DNA of 64,000 nt. Source: Marinagarivorans sp. Its GTDB lineage: Bacteria > Pseudomonadota > Gammaproteobacteria > Pseudomonadales > Cellvibrionaceae. Positions 45,939 to 55,383 of the stretch are shown piece by piece. Below the pieces are notes generated by a model. That model worked only from the letters and a program-made list of their open reading frames with translations. It was not told the DNA's origin and did not search any database. Position numbers and translations under genes: made by a program. The stretch covers positions 1 through 64,000 of the forward strand of contig JANQJB010000123.1 of NCBI GenBank assembly GCA_028281865.1, written 5' to 3'. How positions within the stretch are numbered: position 1 is the stretch's first letter; the number at the start of each line of letters is the position of its first letter.

Positions 45939-47204
45939 ATGTTTACAAAATATATTGTCGCAGCAGTGATCCTTCTTTTAGTGATAGTTACTAGCATGAC
46001 TACACTGCTATTTAAACGAACACGTCACCTCACAAAATATTTTTTTCTATTATCCGCGGCCAGCATATTTGTAGCTGCACTTTATCTATATTCTTCTTTA
46101 AAACCGCTCACGTTTTCGCGTGATTATTTATCTCAAAATTTCGATGCAGAGGAATATAAAATAGCGCAAAAGGCCAAAGCGAAAGGGATTTACTTTGGAG
46201 CAGCAACCGATAGCGTAGAAATAATTACAACGAACAGTTTCCAAGCAACTTTCAACAGCTTAACGCCCGAAAATGCGCTAAAAATCGGAAGCCTGTTAAC
46301 AAACTTAGACAAACAAATCTACGATTTTTCAAAAGCCGATGCCTTGGTTAATCAGGCACTCAAACAAAATTTAACTGTACGCGGGCATCCGCTGGTTTTT
46401 GGCAAGCTATCCGATTTATTTAACAGCCCCGACCTGGATCAATGGCTAGAACAGTATCCAGAAGTTAAACGTCAAGAAAAATTACAATCACTCGTTGATA
46501 TACATATACAAACCTTACTTGAACATTTTAAAGGGAGAATTAGCGAATGGGATGTCGTAAACGAACCACTCGATACGTTTCGTCTGGGTAAATTTGAGGA
46601 GAATATTTATTATCGCTACTTAGGTAAAAGCTACATTAAAAACGCTTTCTTATTGGCGCATCAAACAGATCCAAATGTAAAGCTCTATTTAAACGAACAA
46701 TTAACCCACTATAGCGGTCCCAAGGCAGAAGCATTTTATAGGCTTGTCGCAGATTTATTAAAGGACAAAATTCCATTACATGGTGTGGGACTGCAACACC
46801 ATATGCTATTCGAAGTGGAGACACCGGAAAACACCGCGCACTATGTTAAACGCCTGACAGACCTTGGGTTAGAGGTAAAAATAACGGAAATCGACGCGCG
46901 CCTTCGTTTATTCAAAAAGTTCGATAAGCCCTATGATGCCCAGGGTCGTTATTATCGCGATACCTTAGCCGCGTTATTGCCCATTAAAGGTTTTAAAGGC
47001 ATGACATTTTGGGGGGTAAACGACAGCAGAGTTTGGCATGATTCGCTAAGTTATCTGTTTCCTTTACCAAATGAGCCCTATCTTTTTGACGCGCAGTTTA
47101 AAGCCAAACCCGGGTTACACCATATCCATCAACTGCTGAGCAATGGCAATTTGGTGCGCAGTGAAGCTGCTTATAAATACCCTACTTTTAATCCGCCCAA
47201 TTGA
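45939..47204 (+). CDS. Membrane-anchored GH10 family glycoside hydrolase
   Basis: A 421-residue GH10 enzyme, normally endo-beta-1,4-xylanase. Two N-terminal membrane spans (about 6-24 and 33-52) replace a signal peptide, so the catalytic domain is tethered to the inner membrane. The (beta/alpha)8 domain has the acid/base Glu209 in WDVVNEPLD and the nucleophile Glu317 in VKITEID, plus LTPENALKIG, VRGHPLVF and GMTFWGVNDSRVW. All key residues are there. No carbohydrate-binding module. Its MarR-controlled setting and membrane tether suggest action on imported oligosaccharides rather than on bulk xylan; that is inference. Confidence 0.9.
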   Translation: MFTKYIVAAVILLLVIVTSMTTLLFKRTRHLTKYFFLLSAASIFVAALYLYSSLKPLTFSRDYLSQNFDAEEYKIAQKAKAKGIYFGAATDSVEIITTNSFQATFNSLTPENALKIGSLLTNLDKQIYDFSKADALVNQALKQNLTVRGHPLVFGKLSDLFNSPDLDQWLEQYPEVKRQEKLQSLVDIHIQTLLEHFKGRISEWDVVNEPLDTFRLGKFEENIYYRYLGKSYIKNAFLLAHQTDPNVKLYLNEQLTHYSGPKAEAFYRLVADLLKDKIPLHGVGLQHHMLFEVETPENTAHYVKRLTDLGLEVKITEIDARLRLFKKFDKPYDAQGRYYRDTLAALLPIKGFKGMTFWGVNDSRVWHDSLSYLFPLPNEPYLFDAQFKAKPGLHHIHQLLSNGNLVRSEAAYKYPTFNPPN

Positions 47205-47542
47205 TCAAACATGTTTGGTTTTGAATATAAATGCTTATTTTGCCTTACGCAGAATTTAGCTTTAATTGCGGATTTGCTTGCTTCAAATCAAAAAATATTT
47301 ATCAATCTATGCTTAACAAATTAGTTTGTCGCCAGACTTTTGACGGCAAATAAACCGGCGATCTAATCAAGGACAGACACCGGTGTCATAAAACTGCATA
47401 TTTATCCTAATATGTGAATAAGGTCGCCAACTCCATCACTGCTTTTTATCAATAATTTCACTAATATAACTGAAAGTTTTTTCGCGTTTTGGACAAACTG
47501 CGCGAAGACAAGATTTTAAGCGGTATTTCTTGAGGGTATAGC
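47205..47542. other. 338-bp intergenic region
   Basis: Precedes the DUF1592-type gene. It holds a 12-bp palindrome, GACACCGGTGTC (47376-47387), in a GGACAGACACCGGTGTC context similar to the short string near 7907. No gene is seen; the promoter is not evident. Confidence 0.4.
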
Positions 47543-50194
47543 ATGGGTAGGCTTTCCTTTGTCTTAGTTGTATTAGTCGCATTGGTTTCATGTGGCGGCG
47601 GCTCCGAAGATTCATCTTCGAGTTCATCGTCGGGAACCTCCAGCAGTTCATCTTCTTCCAGTAGCAGCTCCTCCTCGTCGTCGAGTTCCAGCGCATCGAG
47701 CGGAGCAGCCTTTAAAGGTGATGCCACGCGCGGAAGAGCCATATTAAAAAGCACTGTTTGTAGCCAGTGCCACAAAGACGATAATGAAGATGGCTTCTTC
47801 AGTGGGATCGGCGCGATCGACGTCGACAACCTGCTATATGCCGACCCCAATGCATTTAGCGGCAAATACGCCAACAAAGGTTACTCATCATCCAGTGTCG
47901 AAGGTTTAGCCACTTTTATAGACAATGAAATGGCTAAGGCTGAGTGCGATCAAGCTTGTGCAGAAGACTCCGCCGCTTATCTCTGGTCTCTTAAGGACGG
48001 ATTAGTCGGTGAACAGGTTGCGTCAGCAGACTGCCCTAACCCATCGGATATCCATTACGGTAAAAGAACGCTTCGCCTATTAACCTCTTATGAATACGGC
48101 AATTCGCTAAGCCTGCTGTTTAACCAACCGTTGCCGGCCAACTTTGGCTCGTCCGAAAAGGCTGGCCTCGACAAGTCTGTTGCTTTCCTACCAAATCACC
48201 TGGACGAGACGGTCGGCGAAACCAGGATGAACACTTACGATGCCAACGCGAGCGAAATTGCTCGGTGGGCGATATCAACCCCCTCTGCTCTGACATTTGG
48301 CTGCGATGACGCCGCATCATGCGCCGAAGATTTTATTCGCGACTTTGCCTATCTCGCCTATCGCCGGCCACTAACGAGCGATGAGAAAGCCAACTATCGA
48401 GCAATGTTTACCGAATCTCCCAACGCGCAAAGCGGTCTTGAGTGGGCAATTCGCACTGCACTAATGTCCCCGCAATTCCTCTACCGCTCTGAACTCGGCA
48501 CCAAGATAAAGGATGCACTAACGGCGCCACCGCCGGTGCCCGACGAACAGGATTATGAATTTGCTGCCGACCCCGCAATATTTGAAGGGGATGCCTTACC
48601 GAATTCAGTCATTGAACTGTACGCACGCATCGAAATTAACCAAGGCAATAACCTGCCGTATGAGTTTACCGGTAACGACCTTATTCGTATTACCGTGAAA
48701 GGTAAGCAAAATGGCAATGGTGATTGGTCAACGATGAAACTCGCCACCAATGGAGGCGACCTCGGTAGCGTAGAGGTAAACCACTCCTCACTGCGCACCT
48801 ATTCCTTTTATACAGACCAATTAACCGGTTCAGCGTATGTCTTTTTTATGAATACACCGACGATGGGCCACAACCCCGGGCATAATTTTGAGATATCCCA
48901 AATTGCCATAGGCCCTGCAAAAATCGCCGAGCCACCAGAGGATGATAAAGAGAAGTTGCAAAAGGCAGACCCTGAAGCCTATGTGCTGGACGCCTATGAA
49001 TACGCTTCCTATCTCGCGTTTCTCTACACCGGATCGGGCCCCGATCGCGGCTTACTCGATGCAGCAAAACGCGGTGAGTTGTTTGACCCGAGCAAATTGG
49101 AGCAACATATCGATAATTTAATCGATTCCGATTTAGGCCAAGAGCATATCGGACGCCTTGCAGGTTTTTGGTTCCGAACCAATGGCGTGGAAAAAGTACC
49201 GCGTATGTATGCACCTGCATTCACTCAAGAAGTGCAAGAGTCCATGGCACAGGAAATTCGCGAAATTTATAAACATGTTTTCTATCAAGATCTTCCAATA
49301 ACCGAGCTTTATCGTGGCGACTTCACTATGCTCGACGCGACCCTCTCTGCGTACTACGGCATTCCAGGCGGTGGCACGACACACGGTGACTTTAGACGCG
49401 TTGACACAAGTGGCTCATTGCGTGGCGGCGTTATTGCCTCAGGTGCATTTATGGCTTTTAACGCGCATATGGACCACAGCTCGCCAATTAAAAGAGGCGT
49501 GCATATGCGGCAAGACATGCTTTGCCAAATTATTCCGCTGCCAACTAATTTAGGCGACGACGAAGCGCGAGAACTGGCTAAGGCGCATGTAGAGGAATTG
49601 GAAAAAAGCGGCGATTTAACCACTGCTGATTTTTACGATATTCAGACTAACGTCGAAGGCACCGGCTGCGCCGACTGCCACAACGCTATTATCAACCCCT
49701 TGTTCGCGGTAGATGACTTTGACCACGTCGGCATGCCGCGCAAACGCGTTAACGGCGAGGTCGTGCAAAAAGGCCGCGGTGATAATGGCAAGGACGATCT
49801 ACCCATTGCGCAAGTTAACGACGGCGGATTTCTTTACTCGTTCGACACTGTAGGAGTATTAACAAGCGCCCAAGCAGACGAAGACAAAATATCCGGTAAC
49901 GGTTTGTCGTTTAGCGGCGCAAAAGACCTGGGCCGCGTTATTGTCGACAATAATTTGCCCGGAATTAAAGCCTGCTTTGTCGAAAAATCTACGCGTTTTG
50001 CTATGGGATATACCTTGGACAAAGCCTTCCTCGATCGCACGGAGGTCGGCCGTTTAGGCATGACTCCAACGCAGGAACAAGATTTTGCTTGTATTAACGA
50101 TGCGCTTTCTAGAACTTATGACAATTCTAATGCAAGTGCTCGCGCGATGATGAAGGCCCTCGGCACATCAGACTTTGCGCGCTTCCGCCGGTAA
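47543..50194 (+). CDS. Poly-serine cytochrome c lipoprotein with DUF1592-family domains and an embedded carbohydrate-binding-like domain
   Basis: An 883-residue lipoprotein. Lipobox LVALVSCGGG (Cys17); poly-Ser linker (about 24-53). A haem site CSQCH (73-77) begins a cytochrome-c-like domain. Then come the set known together as DUF1587/1595/1592/1588/1585: YEYGNSLSLLF (DUF1587-like), FAYLAYRRPLTSDEKANYRAMF (DUF1595), FWFRTNGVEKVPRMYAPAF and LSAYYGIPGG (DUF1592), SSPIKRGVHMRQDMLCQIIPLP and a second haem-like CADCH in GTGCADCHNAIINPLFAVDDFD (DUF1588), and the tail IKACFVEKSTRFAMGYTLD (DUF1585). Between DUF1595 and DUF1592, about residues 350-460, is a beta-sandwich insert (IELYARIEINQGNNLPYEF...) resembling calcium-type xylan-binding modules. 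Probably a periplasmic or surface redox protein; substrate unknown. A DUF1552 gene follows 31 bp downstream. Confidence 0.88.
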   Translation: MGRLSFVLVVLVALVSCGGGSEDSSSSSSSGTSSSSSSSSSSSSSSSSSSASSGAAFKGDATRGRAILKSTVCSQCHKDDNEDGFFSGIGAIDVDNLLYADPNAFSGKYANKGYSSSSVEGLATFIDNEMAKAECDQACAEDSAAYLWSLKDGLVGEQVASADCPNPSDIHYGKRTLRLLTSYEYGNSLSLLFNQPLPANFGSSEKAGLDKSVAFLPNHLDETVGETRMNTYDANASEIARWAISTPSALTFGCDDAASCAEDFIRDFAYLAYRRPLTSDEKANYRAMFTESPNAQSGLEWAIRTALMSPQFLYRSELGTKIKDALTAPPPVPDEQDYEFAADPAIFEGDALPNSVIELYARIEINQGNNLPYEFTGNDLIRITVKGKQNGNGDWSTMKLATNGGDLGSVEVNHSSLRTYSFYTDQLTGSAYVFFMNTPTMGHNPGHNFEISQIAIGPAKIAEPPEDDKEKLQKADPEAYVLDAYEYASYLAFLYTGSGPDRGLLDAAKRGELFDPSKLEQHIDNLIDSDLGQEHIGRLAGFWFRTNGVEKVPRMYAPAFTQEVQESMAQEIREIYKHVFYQDLPITELYRGDFTMLDATLSAYYGIPGGGTTHGDFRRVDTSGSLRGGVIASGAFMAFNAHMDHSSPIKRGVHMRQDMLCQIIPLPTNLGDDEARELAKAHVEELEKSGDLTTADFYDIQTNVEGTGCADCHNAIINPLFAVDDFDHVGMPRKRVNGEVVQKGRGDNGKDDLPIAQVNDGGFLYSFDTVGVLTSAQADEDKISGNGLSFSGAKDLGRVIVDNNLPGIKACFVEKSTRFAMGYTLDKAFLDRTEVGRLGMTPTQEQDFACINDALSRTYDNSNASARAMMKALGTSDFARFRR

Positions 50195-50225
50195 ATGGAT
50201 ACAGATTTGAGAGAGATAAGTCGTT

Positions 50226-51563
50226 ATGAAATCAAATAAAAATTCTGTTATTCACAAAAACCCTGCAACCGAAAGTCAGGTCCGTTTAGAGAAACGTCGA
50301 GAAAAGGCTAAAAAAGAGCGCCGCAGCTTTCTCGATATGATGACAAAAACAGGAATAAGCGCATCGCTGTTGCGCTCGTCAAGTTTGCTTGGCGGCGTTA
50401 TGGCGGCGCGATACGCTTCCGCAGCGGGCGAAAAGAAGCGCGTAATTTATTGCTATATTCACAGCGGTTCTCCTCCCGGCACTTGGTTACCCCAATCCAC
50501 AAGTTCTATGAAAACCCTTTCGACCGCTTATGGCCCCAGCGGTTTTGACGTTGCGGGCTTGTGCCATTTTCGCGAGGTCAATACCGAAGTCACCGGACAT
50601 ATTGGCGTACAGCAAGCATTGGGAAAGCCCGATTACGACCCCCATTACGGCACCATTGATACTCAGCTCGCTTCGGTGTTAGGCGCAACAACGCCATATT
50701 CGTCGATTTATTTGGGCTCAAATGCTACGGCTTCAGAAACGGATGCCAGCGTCATTATCAGTACCGGTGGGCTGCCTAAAGATGACCCTCAAGATGCAGT
50801 CAACGCCTACTTCAAAACACCGCTACCCAGCACCGGTAATGACAATACTTATGAAAAAGCGTTTGCAGCGCAATACGATGCTATCAATGCGATAAAAGCC
50901 AAATTAAGTACTGAAGAGCATCAACGTTTAGACCAGCATTTTGATGCTTTGAAAAAAATCGAAGACCGCATCGTTGCGCTCAGTCAAAATATGGGACCGG
51001 ATTTGGCCGCGTGTACTCCGCAACTTCCCGCAAATTACGATAAGAAAACCAACGACTCGATGGTCGAGCACGCAAAACTACAGGCCGATATTTTAATTGC
51101 TGCACTTAAATGCGGGCTGACGAATGTCGGTGTTTTACAGCTGGGTAATCACAATGGTGCCGGTTGGACGGTCGAGGACAAGTTTAACAACTTACATAAC
51201 GGGCACAGCGCGGCCCACTCTGCACCTCAGGGAACTTTTGAAAAAATGATGGCGAAAAAAATGGAAGTGCCGGCTTATTTCATCAAGCGCTTAAACGAAG
51301 AAGTTGATGAAAATGGCAGCTCGCTACTTGAGACCACTGCGTTCGTGCAAGTCACCTGTATGGGCAACGGAATTTCCCACTTACCGACTGACGCACCCTT
51401 TTTGCTTGCCAGTAAAATGCCGGGATTTAAAACCGGGTTTTCATCAAAACAAACTTCCGCAACTGCACGAAATTTTCACGCTGCTGTGCTTGATGGCATG
51501 GGTTTACCCTCCTCGCAGTTTATGCTTACTGGCGCAAAAGGAGACGGCATAGATATTAGCTAA
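50226..51563 (+). CDS. DUF1552 protein, partner of the DUF1592-type gene
   Basis: A 445-residue exported protein of the DUF1552 family. The N terminus has a twin-arginine-like signal (KERRSFLDMMTKTG, then a hydrophobic stretch to about residue 68). Mature features: VIYCYIHSGSPPGTWLPQ, HIGVQQALGKPDYDPHYGTIDTQLASVLG, and ILIAALKCGLTNVGVLQLGNHNG, as in DUF1552. Such genes nearly always sit next to DUF1592 genes in planctomycetes and some proteobacteria, suggesting one system; the biochemical role is unknown. A terminator follows at 51588. Confidence 0.88.
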   Translation: MKSNKNSVIHKNPATESQVRLEKRREKAKKERRSFLDMMTKTGISASLLRSSSLLGGVMAARYASAAGEKKRVIYCYIHSGSPPGTWLPQSTSSMKTLSTAYGPSGFDVAGLCHFREVNTEVTGHIGVQQALGKPDYDPHYGTIDTQLASVLGATTPYSSIYLGSNATASETDASVIISTGGLPKDDPQDAVNAYFKTPLPSTGNDNTYEKAFAAQYDAINAIKAKLSTEEHQRLDQHFDALKKIEDRIVALSQNMGPDLAACTPQLPANYDKKTNDSMVEHAKLQADILIAALKCGLTNVGVLQLGNHNGAGWTVEDKFNNLHNGHSAAHSAPQGTFEKMMAKKMEVPAYFIKRLNEEVDENGSSLLETTAFVQVTCMGNGISHLPTDAPFLLASKMPGFKTGFSSKQTSATARNFHAAVLDGMGLPSSQFMLTGAKGDGIDIS

Positions 51564-51587
51564 ATCTAGCTAGAACCTACCTCAACA

Positions 51588-51622
51588 CTGACAACATCGC
51601 CTGACGTTGTCAGTTTAATTAT
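51588..51622 (+). terminator. Rho-independent terminator of the DUF1592/DUF1552 pair
   Basis: Stem CTGACAAC/GTTGTCAG with a 10-nt loop, followed by TTTAATTATATT. It lies 25 bp after the DUF1552 stop and closes the two-gene operon. Confidence 0.75.
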
Positions 51623-51702
51623 ATTGCTATTATTTTTTTTAGTTGACGCGACCTCGTGCAGAGGCCAGTATTGATTGTGTCATTATTCCAAGGCAATTTA
51701 CT

Positions 51703-53082
51703 TTGATCACAACATTACTTGCTTGCCCCTGTTGCGGCAGCGACAATGTCGAGCCTAGCGGTACAGCTTTTAGTTGTTCAAACTGCAAGGCTGAATTTTT
51801 TACCTTTGCCGGCGCGCCCTGCTTATTCCCCAGTGCAATTCAACAAAAATATTATTGGCAACATCAGTTTGCAGCGATGCTGCAACACGGTGAAGAATCG
51901 ATGCAAGCAGTTGAAGAGGCTTTGCAACGCTACGATTTAGTGCCTAAAACACGTCAACGCTTGGAAGACTCGCATGAAGCTATGTACGAGAGTTTGACAT
52001 CGATGAAGGCGCTGTTAGAGGACGGTGGTTTAGTGCCCGAATTCCATCAAATGTTCGAACACTCCCCGCTAGAAAACTTATCGGAATACTATCATCATAT
52101 TTTGCGAGACTGGGCCTGGGATGACCAACGTAGTCAATATTTTGCTACACATGTTAACGATGAAAACCTCAAGCGAATAAAAAAAGTTTGGCTTAAACAA
52201 AAACCAGAATTTATTCTCGCTTTAGGCGCAGGTGCCGGAAGATTGAGTTGGGATATTCACGTTAATTTTAACCCCAAACTTACAATAGCAACGGATATCA
52301 ACCCTGTTTTATTGGCTAGCGCTATTAGACTGATTAAACAACAACGACCTTTAACGCTTCCAGAATTATATAAATACCCTCAAATAGGTTTTCCACATGC
52401 CGCAAAATGGAAAATGAAGCCTGCAAACGACCCCGACGCAAAGCGTGATAGTTGGATTGCGCTCGGAGCGGACGTTTGGAATATGCCGTTAAAACCGCGC
52501 AGCGTTGATTGCATTGTGACGTCTTGGTTGCTTGACGTTGCCGGTGGCGATGTGCGTGATTTAATTGGTGTGATCACTTATTTACTCAAGCCCGGCGGTC
52601 AGTGGATTAATACCGGCCCACTACTTTATTCTCCCTCTCTACCGTTCGATCAAAAATACAGTGCAGAGGAAATAAAACAGTTTGCGTCCCTGGCAGGCTT
52701 TGAAATTAAAAAAGAAAATATTGACGAAATTGCTCATATGGCCTCGCCGATAAATGCACGCTTTCATCATGAGCAGATTTGGAGTTTTGCTGCAACTAAA
52801 AAGTACGCCGAGGAAGACTTACCGTATCCAAAGAAGCCGACAGACGATAATTGGCTAACACCGGGATGGCTGATCATTCACCATTTGCCAGTGCCACAAT
52901 TACATTTTGCCTGTCCGCACGAGCACGACCTTGTTGAGAAAGTATTTTCGCTTGTGGATGGCAAACGCAGCATTCAGGATATAAGTTATTCGCTACAAGC
53001 TTTGATGCCGGAAGGTATTATTGCAAAGGAGGCCGTTGTCGCTTTATTTGCAGAGGCGCTTGAGTTTATGGGAACCGAGTAA
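51703..53082 (+). CDS. N2227-like SAM methyltransferase with an N-terminal zinc ribbon
   Basis: About 459 residues. The N terminus has a two-knuckle zinc ribbon (CPCC near residues 8-11 and CSNC at 25-28). The middle (about 170-330) is a Rossmann methyltransferase of the N2227/carnosine N-methyltransferase type: FILALGAGAGRLSWDI (motif I), DWAWDD upstream, VDCIVTSWLLDVAGGDVRD and LLKPGGQWINTGPLLYS. The C-terminal ~70 residues (VFSLVDGKRSIQDISYSLQAL) resemble a PqqD-type peptide-binding fold. The start is uncertain: I prefer TTG 51703 (AAGG 9 nt upstream); a longer frame reaches 51643. The methyl acceptor is unknown. It stands alone after the terminator. Confidence 0.75.
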   Translation: MITTLLACPCCGSDNVEPSGTAFSCSNCKAEFFTFAGAPCLFPSAIQQKYYWQHQFAAMLQHGEESMQAVEEALQRYDLVPKTRQRLEDSHEAMYESLTSMKALLEDGGLVPEFHQMFEHSPLENLSEYYHHILRDWAWDDQRSQYFATHVNDENLKRIKKVWLKQKPEFILALGAGAGRLSWDIHVNFNPKLTIATDINPVLLASAIRLIKQQRPLTLPELYKYPQIGFPHAAKWKMKPANDPDAKRDSWIALGADVWNMPLKPRSVDCIVTSWLLDVAGGDVRDLIGVITYLLKPGGQWINTGPLLYSPSLPFDQKYSAEEIKQFASLAGFEIKKENIDEIAHMASPINARFHHEQIWSFAATKKYAEEDLPYPKKPTDDNWLTPGWLIIHHLPVPQLHFACPHEHDLVEKVFSLVDGKRSIQDISYSLQALMPEGIIAKEAVVALFAEALEFMGTE

Positions 53083-53115
53083 AAGTATCGTTTAAAACCT
53101 AAACGCCCACAATGA

Positions 53116-55383
53116 TTAATCAAGCACTAATTCAAGCCTTCTGCTGTCAAGATCAAGCTTATAAAATGCATTATCCCCTGACGTTCCAAAATACAGCGCA
53201 CTTTGATTTGAATCTAAAAACATTCTCCGAGCTCTAGAAATTTTTATTTTATGAGTTTTTTCAGAGACAATTAACTCAGTATTTCCATTAGACAAATCAA
53301 TGCTAACTATTCCGTCGCTAACCGAGGTATAAAGTATATTCAGATTGCCGTCAATCACCGAATCTCGCAAAAAGAATGGTTTTAAAGCACCTTCATTTAC
53401 CTCTTGCAAATCAGCTATTGTGTAGCTCCCTCCAGTTTCAAAATCCTCGGCGTCTAGCCGAGAACCCGATAGGTAAAGCCGGCGATTATTAACGAAATCG
53501 AAATATGAGCGGAAGCTTGATGAACTATGACTGTGAATCTTGGCCCACTTTTCACCCTCTATATCATAACGATATAATTGTTCTTCTGGATAACCGACTC
53601 CGCGTTGCTCTGTCAACATCAACACCCTTCTGTTTACAAAAAACAGGCCGCCATCATGGGCACCTACAAAACTGGCAAGACTCAGAGGCTCTAAATTATC
53701 ATCAGTTGCACTCTTCAAATATCGATAACTGTTACTTTCGATATCATATTCTATAACACGAACGCGTCGCACTAACGAATCAAATTCTGCTGGCTCTTGC
53801 CAGCGCTCCAAAAAATAAAATTTGCTGTCATTCGCCGTTAAAAACAATTGTTTTACTAATGTGTAATCCTCTTCCTTAGATTCAAACTTATCAAAATTGA
53901 TTAACATATCAATTTCACCGGTTTCTTTATCTAAAACGTGTAAACCCTGTGAATCAGACGCATATAATTTTCCAGCAACAGCTTGATACAAACCGTATGC
54001 AGAATAATAAGCAGAAGAAGATCTAGCATATTGATTAAACAATTGCTTTCCTACAAAAGTTTTAGCGTTGTATTGCGATATCTCTCCGTTCGACCCAACA
54101 AGAAACCGTTGATTGTCGGGCCCGATCAAGACACTCAAAAACGCCGAAGAACTAACGACCTCTTCATCCATAGAATTATCGACGAATTCATTTTTTGACA
54201 AGTCAAATTCTACTATTCGATATTCAGCATTATTATTCGACTGAAGGACCAAGGTATTATTAGCTTCATCTAAGGTAAAACTGCTCGAAGTAGCCACATC
54301 AGATGCGTATGGAATGACAATATCAAATTTATTGTCAGCCAACCCTACCCTTGCGATCACATAATGCCTGCTATTAAATGAAGTTCGACTCGCAATCTGA
54401 TCTCTTATACCATCTTCATCTTGCCGCCGAGTAATGGACTCCGAAATACTCATATAAACCATTTCAGTTTTAGAATCATATTTAAGGTAGCTCGCGATAG
54501 CACCGCTATAAGTAAGTCCAGGATAGTCAGAAAAATCAACAAGGCCCAATTCTCGGTAGTCGAAGGTAGTAGTATCAATCTCTCCCATTACTGCGGAGGC
54601 ATTTTTGACTCCCATCAAGATCAGCCGCTGGCCTGCTTCGTCGACACATAAACTGTAAAATCTAGCGCGATCAGAGGCGTCAACAAACGGAATTGAAACA
54701 GCTCTAGGAATACCGACTCCATTTTCTAAATCAACCTCAAAAATTCCTTCTTCACTTGAACCTACTAAATATGCCGTTTTTCCATTCTTAGAAAAAGCAA
54801 TGCCACTAATCCCAAATGGATCTTCTGGGTCACTCAAGTAGCGATTAAAACCAAATTCAAATATTTTACTTTTAACGCCCGAAACCCGATCAATCCCATA
54901 AAATGTATTGGTGCTGCCATCGAACATAACAAAGCGATCACGATCAGCGTCATATGCGCTCTCGTTGTAGGGCCTCAAGATCTCGTTGCCGTTGTAATAC
55001 TCTATCGCCCTTGTTTTACTCCATCCGCCTTTACCCCGAGTGACAATTTCTACTGAGTTAACCTCGTTGGGCAGATTGACGTCTGCTTTCCAACGCATCA
55101 CACCATTGTCATTCATTAAAGTTTGATTTTCTCCATTGATTGAAATTTCAGCTAAGTCGTCTTCGGAAACAACACCGTCGGCCAAATCGACAATGTGCCC
55201 TGAAACTTCAATTTTATCGACTAAACCTAAAAACGAATTCCCGGGAATAGGCCCGTCGATTATTGCGACAATTTGAGAAATATCTTTGTTATTGCCTTCA
55301 GGTTGCTCACCGCCGCCACATGCAGCCAGGATAAAACCAAGAAGAATTAATAGAAATAAACGAGGTAACGAATAAGAGGGCGC
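53116..55383 (-). CDS. Beta-propeller-like lipoprotein, unknown function
   Basis: A ~755-residue lipoprotein. Lipobox FILAACGGG (Cys23). After an Ig-like N-terminal segment (VEVSGHIVDLADG..., GVMRWKADVNLP), most of the protein consists of repeats with the pattern of a WD/YncE-type propeller: YLVGSSEEGIFEVDLENG, LYASDSQGLHVLDKETGEIDML and LYFGTSGDNAFYKLDLDSRRLELVLD are typical blades. It is not a recognised enzyme. I prefer ATG 55383 (GGAG about 9 nt upstream, 23-residue signal peptide); ATG 55401 is possible. Convergent with the methyltransferase gene. Probably surface or periplasmic. Confidence 0.78.
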   Translation of the reverse strand, partial: APSYSLPRLFLLILLGFILAACGGGEQPEGNNKDISQIVAIIDGPIPGNSFLGLVDKIEVSGHIVDLADGVVSEDDLAEISINGENQTLMNDNGVMRWKADVNLPNEVNSVEIVTRGKGGWSKTRAIEYYNGNEILRPYNESAYDADRDRFVMFDGSTNTFYGIDRVSGVKSKIFEFGFNRYLSDPEDPFGISGIAFSKNGKTAYLVGSSEEGIFEVDLENGVGIPRAVSIPFVDASDRARFYSLCVDEAGQRLILMGVKNASAVMGEIDTTTFDYRELGLVDFSDYPGLTYSGAIASYLKYDSKTEMVYMSISESITRRQDEDGIRDQIASRTSFNSRHYVIARVGLADNKFDIVIPYASDVATSSSFTLDEANNTLVLQSNNNAEYRIVEFDLSKNEFVDNSMDEEVVSSSAFLSVLIGPDNQRFLVGSNGEISQYNAKTFVGKQLFNQYARSSSAYYSAYGLYQAVAGKLYASDSQGLHVLDKETGEIDMLINFDKFESKEEDYTLVKQLFLTANDSKFYFLERWQEPAEFDSLVRRVRVIEYDIESNSYRYLKSATDDNLEPLSLASFVGAHDGGLFFVNRRVLMLTEQRGVGYPEEQLYRYDIEGEKWAKIHSHSSSSFRSYFDFVNNRRLYLSGSRLDAEDFETGGSYTIADLQEVNEGALKPFFLRDSVIDGNLNILYTSVSDGIVSIDLSNGNTELIVSEKTHKIKISRARRMFLDSNQSALYFGTSGDNAFYKLDLDSRRLELVLD

